DNA of 64,000 bases from Favolaschia claudopus (taxonomy: Eukaryota; Basidiomycota; Agaricomycetes; Agaricales; Mycenaceae): contig JAWWNJ010000116.1 in the NCBI GenBank assembly GCA_037176885.1, positions 62,001 to 126,000 of the forward strand, read 5' to 3'. Each line of letters begins with the position of its first letter. The stretch's first letter is position 1. A program made the translations under genes and the position numbers. The notes below the pieces were generated by a model. It made no database searches. It saw nothing but the letters and a program-made list of their open reading frames with translations, and was not told the origin of the DNA. This document shows, piece after piece, positions 56,036 through 64,000 of this stretch.

Positions 56036-57319
56036 CTGTAGAGCTCTGAATGACTGAAACCTAACGCGTAACGGTCGACGCGTTTCGTTTCAGTCGTAAC
56101 GGGTACCGGGTAGGGTCGTTTCACGAAAAAATCTGGTACAGTTCGCGTCATCACTTCCTTGCAACTGCTGCCGGGAGTGATCCGAGAAGAATTAGACCTT
56201 GCGACCAAGATTTTAGCCACGAAACCCTTGAAAAAGAATGCGAATGGCACTATAACCTGTTTTTCTTACGTATCGGTCACTTTTTCAGCCTGCCACTTCA
56301 CTTTTGCCTTAATTTTTTCGCCTTTTCCGCGGTTTCTGGGCCTTCAAATACGCTCCAAATATGCATTGTGCGTAAAAACATCACTGATTTTACCTTAGCC
56401 GATCCTCTGGAGGCCGGCTATCGCTGTGTGGGCTGTGCAATCGGTCACTTTTCTTGGGGTCGGAAAGTGAAAATTGATCCTAGGCTTTAACCCTTTATAA
56501 CCCAGATAGCTACAATCAATACAAGTCGTTTGGCACACTTTGTGAGAAAATCAGGGTATTTCCTCGGCCCGAGAAAGGTTTTCAATGTTGCCATCAATCA
56601 CCACCAAAAGCGGTAAGATATGCCTCATCCATACGCAGCTAGCTCCTGTCAAAGCGTCACACTTTCGACCATCTCCCTCATATCTCGACAACGGGGACGA
56701 AAATAAGAAATCTGTTCCGTAAATCGACAGAGAGGTACTCTGTCTCAATTCTCCCAGAATTACAAGGCGACTGAGGCCAATATTGGCAGAGGAGATAGAA
56801 TTTTGATCGGGAATCCTGTTAAATCCCAATTTTGTGAGTGGTCTGACTAAAATTCTATCTCCTCCACCAATACTTCCCCAATAGCCTTGTAATTTTGGGA
56901 GGACATAGTCAGGATACCTGTCTGTCGATTTACGGAACGAATTCTCTATTTTCGTCTTCGTTGTCAAAATATGAGGGAGATGGTCGAAAAATAGGCTTTT
57001 GTGACCCGTCACGGTCACAGCTAGCTGCGTATGGATGAGGCATATCTTAGTTGGGAAGTGGTGACGCGAACTGTACGGGACCAGAATTCCCCCTAGAATC
57101 TCAATTTTTGCTTCAGAACAGCTGATGTTGAGCGTCAGAAGCTGCGTGGGCTCTTGATCCCTGCCGTAGACTCCCTCAAGCAGAAATTCTAGACTGTTTT
57201 GGACCAACAGGTTTCACATTTTTGGAAACATAACGCGTAACGGAACCCTCGTTTCACGTTTCACGAGGGTCGTTTCAGTAACGGTCGAAAATTGGTTTCA
57301 GTCATTCAGAGCTCTACAG
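56036..57319. mobile_element. 1.28-kb TA-flanked foldback element
   Basis: Ends CTGTAGAGCTCTGAATGACT and AGTCATTCAGAGCTCTACAG; TA at 56034-56035 and 57320-57321. The arms are inverted almost throughout: GTACAGTTCGCGTCA/TGACGCGAACTGTAC, CCATACGCAGCTAGCT/AGCTAGCTGCGTATGG, CATCTCCCTCATAT/ATATGAGGGAGATG and GAGATAGAATTTT/AAAATTCTATCTC. The left arm has about 400 bp not matched on the right (56160-56560). No transposase; possible 218-codon frame on the minus strand is part of the hairpin and not convincing. Confidence 0.85.
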
Positions 57320-57321
57320 TA

Positions 57322-57555
57322 CTGTATACTTTACCAAAGGTTCACGGGGTGTCACCCGTCACCTTCATTGTTCACAAAGTCAGTTTTTCATCAGATCAAA
57401 ATTGCCTTATATGGTGGCCCGGCGACAGCCGGGCCGGAATTTTTCGACGTTTTTACCCTTTTTCGGACGAAATTAGCGAGCGTCACCGTCACCAAAATTG
57501 TTCAGTTCACGGGTCGGCGTCACCCGTCACTGAACCTTTGGTCGAAAGGATACAG
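57322..57555. mobile_element. TA-flanked MITE abutting the foldback element
   Basis: Ends CTGTATACTTTACCAAAGGT and ACCTTTGGTCGAAAGGATACAG; TA at 57320-57321 (shared with the previous element) and 57556-57557. Inner GGTTCA...CACCCGTCACC and GGTCGGCGTCACCCGTCACTGAACC. Confidence 0.82.
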
Positions 57556-57849
57556 TACTAATACTAGGATTGGGGTATTAATACAGCCTCACTTTATTCA
57601 TTCATAAAGCTATTGTCCAGCAATCACAAAAAGACGCGACGCCAACACTTTTCGCGACCCCAAGTAGGTTCCGGATGCGATGCAAAATGATAATTTCAGC
57701 CTGTTGTTGTCTCGGGGAATTGGATGGATCCATTTGGATGCCATCAATGGACCATGGATCCTGAGTGCAAAGTACAGTACGAGTACATACTTAACATCAC
57801 GCTTTCTGCTCTCAACTTGTTCGCTATTCCCCGTGCTCTGCTCTGTTCC

Positions 57850-58509
57850 CACAACTGGCATCCTGGGTGAGTGCATCAGTGGGTATTAGCCAACCCTCAA
57901 CGAGAAACAAATGCATACACTGATGGGTGACATTAAGGTCTGGTGATGTTGTTTTGATGTAACTGACAATCTCCTTCATCTTGGCAAATCCCCGCGCCGA
58001 CAGGATGTCTACATTCCATGCGCCCTCGAGATGATTTCGGTCAAGGGACGTGATCGGGAGAGGTCGGAACCCGAGGAGGATCAAGAGTCATGGCTTTGGC
58101 GTCGCCAGAATAGACACGCATAGTTGTGCCCATAACACTCAGGCCATGGAGGATGGGAAGCGGGCATTTGTAAAGAAGGTCGTCAAAGCGCGCGCGCATC
58201 TGCAGATCTGCTGCGACGCGCTTGGAGGGAGCCTCGAGGTGAGAGTCATCCTTGACCTCGATCAGAAAGACGGGCTGCCGACGCTTATCCATGACGACAA
58301 GGTAGACGACAAAATCCACAGTTTCCGTCGTGTCGTTTGCGAGGTGGTGCCTGAGGCGCCACGAAGTAGTCGAATCCGTTAAAACAATAATTCAGAAGCT
58401 TGTCGTATGGTCCGTAGTAGCGGTGCTCGAGAGTTCCCATTGTTGCGCGCGACACTTCAAAGATAGTTTTCAAGGGCGCTGGCCAATCTGCGTCTGTGTC
58501 GAAGGGCAT
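57850..58509 (-). pseudogene. Putative PD-(D/E)XK nuclease-like gene
   Basis: From MPFDTDADWPAPLKTIF at 58509: TLEHRYYGPYDKLLNYCF, then after a one-base frame change ETVDFVVYLVVMDKRR, PVFLIEVKDDS, ADLQMRARFDDLL, GLSVMGTTMRVYSGD and, in the last block, HLEGAWNVDILSARGF. The D-F-V-V ... I-E-V-K order fits the catalytic core of the PD-(D/E)XK fold. The assignment rests on the pattern alone. The family is familiar to me as an unnamed agaricomycete expansion. One frameshift near 58345 and another near 58055 indicate a broken copy. Confidence 0.5.
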
Positions 58510-58939
58510 GGAGGCAACGAATGCGAGACACGTGACTCTACGTGGTGGTCACATGGGAAACATACAGCGCACGAAGAATACAGGGAAGTGATCGGGCCGA
58601 GGCGCATCAGACACGGGTGCAGTCCTATGTCCAAATAAGGACATGGGCGTCTACAGCCAATCGCACATGAGCCTGAAAAATCGGCCCATGTCCTACAGTG
58701 TAGTAAGGCTCGATGGTGATCAGCTTTGATGTTTTTGATCTCTGCCCAGCAAATGTATCGCAAAAATTCCAAGGTTCTTCAGGCAACTACTAGAAGATAC
58801 AACAAGTAGATATACAATAAAAGCTATGGCCAGTTTTAACTTGAAATGTAGTACTACGATCGAAACAAAATATTGATCCCAAATGTCACAATTCCGGTTC
58901 CTTGGTGAACGCATGTCACACGTCACCTTTCTCATTTGG

Positions 58940-59610
58940 CTCGTCCTCCTCGTCCTCATCCTCATCCTCCCACGACCGGCAGCTTCGGTTTCTTGCCCAA
59001 TTTCGGCTTCGGGGGCAGGTCTTTCTTCCTCAAACCAGTTTCCTGCAGCTTGGAGCACTCGGAAGTCCAGTTCTCGACCGCAGCATTGTGCTGGTGCTTC
59101 ATCTCAGCCCACTCCTGCTCAATCTCTGCTCGCAGCTCCTTCCTTCGCTCCCGCTCGACCCTCTTCTTCTCCTTCCCAGCTTCCTTCGCCCTCTTCCCCT
59201 CGTTGATCTCATTAGGATGAGGGGGAAGCCTCGATCCGCGGACTCGCGCATGAACTGCACGGGTGCCCACTCCGTGACGATGGGACTTTTTGCTGCTTTT
59301 GGTTTGCTTCTCGAATACTGTGACCACCTTGTACTCGTCGAGATAGTGTCATCGTATTTGAATGACAATTGCGAGATATTTTTGGGCTTGCCTAGGGTGG
59401 CGGGCTTGACGCGCTCCCGCTCGTACTCCGCCAGTGCCGCCGCTATATTTGCTTCTTTTCGTCGACTCTTCTCATGGGCTTTGACCCGGTCGGACTTTGC
59501 GCGGTACACATGAGAACTGGACAGTAAGGATTGGCAGAGAAGACGGAGAGAGGTGACAAACAGACGCGTCAACAAACAGCTGTCCACGCTTCCACGTGCA
59601 TGATCTTGTC
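58940..59610 (-). pseudogene. pogo/Tc5-like transposase with the catalytic core deleted
   Basis: N-terminal part: KAHEKSRRKEANIAAALAEY and GKPKNISQLSFKYD (psq-type helix-turn-helix), then FMRESADRGFPL, the start of the Tc5/CENP-B-type DNA-binding helices. Directly afterwards, in another frame, INEGKRAKEAGKEKKRVERE, a charged helix and LRKKDLPPKPKLGKKPKLP, a C-terminal tail typical of these transposases. The DDE domain of roughly 300-350 residues that should lie between is absent. The junction is at about 59210-59215. A glutamate/aspartate-rich tail follows but has stops. Confidence 0.6.
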
Positions 59611-59653
59611 CATTTCCGTTCGACCGCATCTTTCGCCGGATCCTCTCACATAT

Positions 59654-60572
59654 GCGCTAGGAAACATAGCAAATATCAAGATCTTTTGACCAGAATTTGT
59701 TCTGAGGCAAAAAGTTCCCCCGTTGCAGCAGGATCCCCGATAAGAAAGTCACCAATTCCTTGATTTCTCACGGATTGACACAAAAGCCGGCTTCGAGCAA
59801 TACTCATTGTCTTTCTGCATCCCAAATTAATACAGTAGGTAGTGCTAACGTGAGGCATAGAGTCCCGAACTAATTGACGAGTCTGCGGTCAACGGGTGTG
59901 ACGAAAGAAAAATAATCACCATCGACCCCTCCTTCCCCATTGAGCCTTACTACACTGTATGCGCTAGGAAACATAGCAAATATCAAGATCTTTTGACCAG
60001 AATTTGTTCTGAGGCAAAAAGTTCCCCGTTGCAGCAGGATCCCCGATAAGAAAGTCACCAATTCCTTGATTTCTCACGGATTGACACAAAAGCCGGCTTC
60101 GAGCAATACTCATTGTCTTTCTGCATCCCAAATTAATACAGTAGGTAGTGCTAACGTGAGGCATAGGAGTCCCGACTAATTGACGAGTCTGCGGTCAACG
60201 GGTGTGACGAAAGAAAAATAATCACCATCGACCCCTCCTTCCCCATTGAGCCTTACTACACTGTATGCGCTAGGAAACATAGCAAATATCAAGATCTTTT
60301 GACCAGAATTTGTTCTGAGGCAAAAAGTTCCCCCGTTGCAGCAGGATCCCCGATAAGAAAGTCACCAATTCCTTGATTTCTCACGGATTGACACAAAAGC
60401 CGGCTTCGAGCAATACTCATTGTCTTTCTGCATCCCAAATTAATACAGTAGGTAGTGCTAACGTGAGGCATAGAGTCCCGAACTAATTGACGAGTCTGCG
60501 GTCAACGGGTGTGACGAAAGAAAAATAATCACCATCGACCCCTCCTTCCCCATTGAGCCTTACTACACTGTA
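59654..60572. repeat. Tandem triplication, 306-bp unit
   Basis: Three direct copies from GCGCTAGGAAACATAGC at 59654, 59961 and 60267 (periods 307 and 306). They differ only by single-base indels in homopolymers (CCCCC/CCCC, AGAG/AGGAG, GAAC/GAC). Each holds the same minus-strand 60-codon frame beginning MPHVSTTYC. Confidence 0.95.
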
Positions 60573-60710
60573 TGTGCCGTCACTGTCTACATTATCCCCA
60601 TCTTCTAACAGATGTCGCCCGTTGACTTCAGAACAAGTACAAGATAAGAACTCATACAGTGTCTTAGAAGGATATAAGTAATAATCCAGCAGCTCAGGCT
60701 TATCTTCCAA
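60267..60710 (-). pseudogene. Unrecognised gene whose 3' part was triplicated
   Basis: Reads MEDKPELLDYYLYPS from 60710 and enters the repeat unit (SVVRLNGEGGVDGDYFSFV, stop at 60483). The next in-unit frame starts MPHVSTTYCINLGCRKTMS and has IGDFLIGDPAATG. The two may be exons separated by a very short intron, or two small frames. No family recognised. Confidence 0.35.
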
Positions 60711-60712
60711 TT

Positions 60713-60898
60713 AAAGTAGTGGACTTAGCAGAAAATAGGCCAGCTCCTTCATGACCGAAATTCATGATGTTTTGTTAGGAATTTCCGACCTCACAAAAAT
60801 GGTTTTCTAAACATCATGAAAGCAGTCTTGACATTCATGATGGCCTTCATGACGAAACATCATGAAATATGAAATTCATGGCAATTACTGTGCACAGT
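60713..60898. mobile_element. Short relative of the CACTG-type element
   Basis: TGGACTTAGCAGAAAA, ATTCATGATGTTTTGTTAG, GAAACATCATGAAATATGAA and final TGTGCACAGTG match, in order, the reverse complement of 28642-28850. It abuts the Helitron 3 fragment at 60899. Confidence 0.7.
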
Positions 60899-61900
60899 GC
60901 TGTCAGTGGCAGAAGGGAGGATATTATTGGCTTCTGTCTCAAGCGCTCTTATTTGTGGCCAAAAATTCAGACACTCAACCTCACTCAGAATATGAGGTTA
61001 GGTGGAGCCAATGCACGCCAGGAAGACAAAGACTTTGCTAGCTGGCTTTTGGATGTGGGTCATGGGAGGAACTCTGATGAAATAGTAATGTCAGGTTGCC
61101 TGCCAATGTCAAGATTCCTGAAAATACGGAAGACGCCCTCATTGATGCCATCTACCCTGGGATTTCAGCGATTGAGCCTAACCATCAGAATGATAAATAC
61201 TTCCAGGAACGCACTATGATGAAGTTGATGATCTCAATCAGAAGCTACTGATAGACCTGCGAAGCCTCCGGGCGTGGAAGGCAACACAAGCGTGTGTGTG
61301 CGAGTAGGTCCTAGCTGCTCGTGGGCTGGGGCCTGAGTCCACTGCTACGACGGAGGCAGGGAGCGAGAGATGGAGGCGGAATGCAAGAGTGATCTATAGA
61401 AACAGATACAAACACAGGTCGTAACTACAACTACAAATAAATGTGATACGTAGCCAGCGAGGGGCGAGGCTCAACACTACTCACCAAATTCAATGGTCAG
61501 GAAACCATCTATCACAGTGCAGACTCAGCTATTACGGAGGAGGGGGTTGACGGACAATTTGAATATCCCACTGAATATCTCAACGCTGTGAAAGCCTCCG
61601 GTTTACCTTTGGCGAAACTCGCTTTGAAAGTGGGGTGCCCAATCATGATTCTCCGGAATCTTCATCCTCCAAATGGTCTCTGCAACGGCTCTCGCGGAAT
61701 TCTGACAAGAGCTTCCCCAAGGGGGCACCGGCATTCTAAAAAAATATATAGGGCCATTTTTTTCTTTTCCGACCTCGAGGCTGGACTACTAACTAACGTA
61801 AGCACTATATACGGTAACATGTTCCCACGGTTAAGTCGCCGGACTGTGTTGACCTGAAGTTCATCCCGCAAATACAGTTGCGGCAAAATCAAATGTCCCT
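60899..61900 (+). pseudogene. Helitron 3 helicase fragment
   Basis: Homologous to the helicase at 811-2343: SGRREDIIGFCLKRSYLW, LTQNMRLGGANARQEDKDFA, WLLDVGHGR, YDEVDDLNQKLL, then after a 228-bp insert TKFNGQETIYHSADS, ITEEGVDG, LPLAKLALKVGCPIMILRNL, LCNGSRGILTR and, after about 120 bp of unrelated sequence, KFIPQIQL near 61860. Walker motifs and C-terminal motifs are absent. Several frame changes. Confidence 0.82.
61249..61476 (-). mobile_element. Solo-LTR-like insertion in Helitron 3
   Basis: 228 bp flanked by CTAC at 61245-61248 and 61477-61480. On the minus strand it starts TGTTGAGCCTCGCCCC and ends GGTCTATCA, with a TTTCTATAGAT box. Removing it and one CTAC restores the helicase frame (QKLLTKFNG). 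TG...CA ends plus a 4-bp duplication suit a solo LTR or TRIM; no second copy is in the window. Confidence 0.65.
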
Positions 61901-62435
61901 ACACATAAAAGGGAATTCAAATCAATCTCGACCTTTTGCCCAATCACACATACTTTGAAGGAGCTTTCTGGTGATAGAAAGATTGAGGAGACATCTAGGA
62001 CCTGCCCTGAACTTTGAGACTTGTGACTTGACCCAGTAACGAGTGAGTTATGGCTCCAGTCATCTGAATACAATCTGAGACAAACACGGCGGAATAAGCC
62101 GCAATAAAAGTGGTCCAAGCGATGTACTACGATCTTTCTTGCCACACTATCGTCCTACATCCTCTGTTCCCCCGGCACCCTCCCAACAATGGAGGAAAAG
62201 GTCTTGTTTGAGTGGAATTTCCTTTTATGGTAAGGACATTTGATCTTGCCGCAACTGTAAATCTATTGGGAGTTCAGTTACTGTTCTAATGGCTTTAGAA
62301 CAGTAGCCAAAGTAGATTGAATGCTTTCCAACCTTCTTTAGAAGGCAAAACATAGCAAACATTAGGTTGACAGTTGGGCCAAGACAAAGCCAAATCAGGC
62401 TGTCAACAAACCCGTTATTTGAAGTCGTTCCAAAT
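61900..62435. other. No recognisable gene
   Basis: Between the Helitron 3 fragment and an unnamed minus-strand block. Only short frames. Confidence 0.4.
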
Positions 62436-62445
62436 GGGTCCGGTG

Positions 62446-62860
62446 TTATACGCAGTCTTCATAACATACGGCTTGCCGCAACGAGAATGACGGACGTGCA
62501 TGCGGCCAATCACTTCCGCGAAATTCGAATTCATCAAGTTCTCGGACAGATTTCTTGACCCTGGCTAGTTCCGTTGGGTCGTTCTCAGCAGTACCATCGT
62601 TGAATTTTGCGTTGTTTTGATGCTCCCATTTCGCGTTCTTGGAGGTGCCAACCGGATGCAGCATGACAAGTTTAGTTTTCGCAGGCTCCTTCCCTTTGCC
62701 TTTTTGAGTCGACGCCTTCGCAGGCTGCTTTGGATTTTCACTGCAGGGGGTTTGGCCTTTGCTTCAATACTCGGTTCATCATTGGTCGAGGTTTGCACTT
62801 TGCGATTTTTTGTGAAGATGCTAAGTACATGACACAATCGGCATGTCAACATTGTAACTG
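62446..62860 (-). pseudogene. Unrecognised gene fragment, Lys-rich
   Basis: Minus-strand 72-codon frame from 62664 (MLHPVGTSKNAKWEHQNNAK, ELDEFEFRGSDWP, FSLRQAVCYED) preceded by Lys/Pro-rich sequence in another frame. The motif spacing looks like real protein, but I recognise no family. The upstream side is cut by the MITE at 62868. Confidence 0.35.
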
Positions 62861-62867
62861 TAGCAAA

Positions 62868-63132
62868 GGAAAAATCGGTCATTTCGAGGGCTTTATTTGG
62901 CCGCAAATAGCCTCAAATTGCCGAGGGTTTTACTGGCCGGGGCCATCGGCTTTGATCGGTCTGGCGACCGATTTGCATTCGGTTGCCGGAAAACAGGCAA
63001 CCCCGCCATTCCAAGGGTGATGGCAAATCGGTCGCCAGACCGATTAAAGCCGACGGCCACGGCCCGTAAAACCCTCGGCAATCTGAGGCTATTTCCGGCG
63101 AAAATAAAGCCCTCGAAATGACCGATTTTTCC
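62868..63132. mobile_element. Palindromic MITE, GAAAAATCGGTC ends
   Basis: 265 bp, nearly a perfect palindrome: GGAAAAATCGGTCATTTCGA at one end and TCGAAATGACCGATTTTTCC at the other, with CCGAGGGTTTTAC and GTAAAACCCTCGG inside. CAAA flanks both sides (62864-62867, 63133-63136). Half-copies lie at 24560-24861. Confidence 0.88.
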
Positions 63133-63163
63133 CAAAGCCCTATGTCATCGTGGAGTAAGGCAT

Positions 63164-64000
63164 GTGACTTGGCCCGCGATCATTGCCGATTGCTCCGAGC
63201 TTGTGGGACCTAGTTACTATATGTTTACTGGGAATCCTCAGTTCGACCGAACCCCACTTTCGTCGTTCACTCAGCTCGGACTTACATCCGACTGGTTCCA
63301 GAGGCGTTTGTCGAGGGTGGCGAGATGTCCGAGGAAAAGGCAGTGCGTTTCACCATGTCCTTTATGTCCAAAGACTCTGCGCAAAAATGGGCTGAGCGCA
63401 TGTCCATCAAAACCCCCTTTCCCCTTCCTCACCTGGGACGCCTTCACCAAGGAGTTCTGCTCACGCTTTGTCGAGGAGAACGAGCAGGACCACGCCCTAC
63501 ACAAACTCGAGTCTAGGGCATACTATATGGGCTCCCGGGATGTCTTCAAGTACACTGATGACTTTGAAGACCTCTTCGACCTTGCTGGGTTTGCTGACGC
63601 GTTGGTCAAGGTCACCAAGTTCCGCTCTGGCCTTGACCCTGCCATCAATGCGGCCATCACCTCGTCCAGCGACCCCCCAGACCTCCACGACTACATGGCT
63701 TGGCGGACCCGAGCGTACCGCCAGTACGAATCGCACCTGCGGGCTCGTGCTGCTGGGCTTCTCCCGAAAGCCCCCTCAGCTCCGTCAGCCGCTCGCTCAC
63801 GTCCAGCAGGTGTCTTCCCTGTTGTCCCTGCGCCTCCTCCTCGGGCCATGCCAGCTCCCTGCTCCTCTGCAGGTAGTCCCCATGGACGTTGATCGCACGC
63901 GCTCCGGGAAAGGACCTCCCCGTGGCTGCTACCGATGCGGCGGTCCCACACCTGGCCCGGGATTGCCCCACCCGGCTGACGTCCGAGCCGCTGATGTCCT
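63164..64000 (+). pseudogene. Ty3/gypsy Gag, 3' part outside the window
   Basis: Gag signature WDAFTKEFCSRFVEENEQDH, LESRAYYMG, VFKYTDDFEDLFDLAGF, VTKFRSGLDPAI, ending in a Pro/Ala-rich linker and stop at 63892. The N-terminal part MSEEKAVRFTMSFM, SAQKWAERM is in another frame; the shift lies in a C run near 63412. Downstream MDVDRTRSGKGPPRGCYRCG starts a CCHC knuckle whose last residues (HLARDC) are again one base out of frame. The window ends before pol. The MITE at 62868 lies just upstream. Confidence 0.8.

Noticed and set aside
56551..57207. A 218-codon minus-strand frame
   Set aside because: It lies entirely in the foldback element, runs across both hairpin arms and has no recognisable domain.
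59654..60572. CRISPR-like array
   Set aside because: Three direct repeats of 306 bp without short spacers; a tandem duplication in a eukaryotic genome.

Overview
The window looks like a transposon graveyard from a mushroom-forming basidiomycete (Agaricomycetes). The evidence is: spliceosomal introns of about 48-62 nt with GT(A/G)NG(T/C) donors; PIF1-type Helitrons; Ty1/copia and Ty3/gypsy retroelements; a split-direct-repeat retroelement encoding RT/RNase H; MULE-type transposase genes fused to a peptidase-like domain; and gene families known as unnamed agaricomycete expansions. Almost every coding region is broken by frameshifts, stops or insertions. The clear exceptions are the copia polyprotein, the Helitron helicase part and the RT/RNase H ORF. 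I see no tRNA or rRNA gene, CRISPR array or bacterial-type operon. All calls come from reading the sequence; no database search was possible.

Layout. 0.6-10.3 kb: a minus-strand Helitron (helicase, Rep, N-terminal region) split by a complete copia element (3587-8815) with identical 308-bp LTRs and a GCAAG target duplication. 10.3-12.5 kb: a 2OG-Fe(II) dioxygenase-like pseudogene (probably TET/JBP type) split by a 462-bp MITE with a 9-bp duplication. 12.5-15.6 kb: unnamed minus-strand genes, one with a 133-bp tandem duplication, then a dispersed repeat shared with 55.2 kb. 17.0-18.4 kb: a kinase-like pseudogene whose 5' end is copied in inverted orientation at 24.4 kb. 18.7-21.8 kb: a retroelement with A1-ORF-B1-A2-B2 split direct repeats, a gag knuckle and an RT/RNase H ORF, but no tyrosine recombinase. 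22.75-24.33 kb: a Gag-only LTR element with a KH domain. 25.2-28.3 kb: a second Helitron remnant. 28.6-33.1 kb: MITEs and little coding sequence.

33.1-40.8 kb: one minus-strand host gene whose third exon is split by a 6.6-kb non-coding copia-type LTR element (LARD) and by a 375-bp TA-flanked MITE. 41.1 kb: an orphan copia LTR with its primer-binding site. 42.4-43.4 kb: MITEs. 43.4-50.8 kb: a MULE-like element with GGC-rich ends and three decayed genes. 51-60.7 kb: MITEs, an XPG/PIN-like nuclease pseudogene, a 1.3-kb foldback element abutting another MITE, a putative PD-(D/E)XK pseudogene, a pogo-type transposase lacking its catalytic core, and a threefold 306-bp tandem repeat. 60.9-61.9 kb: a third Helitron fragment with a solo-LTR-like insert. 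63.2 kb to the end: a gypsy gag cut by the window edge.

How the parts relate. The copia element, the LARD and the orphan LTR share a primer-binding site matching the initiator-tRNA(Met) anticodon region, and the first two share LTR termini, so one reverse-transcription machinery could serve all three. The recombinase-less retroelement and the Gag-only element also look dependent on partners elsewhere. Identical or near-identical repeats date several insertions as recent, while older host-like genes have decayed around them.
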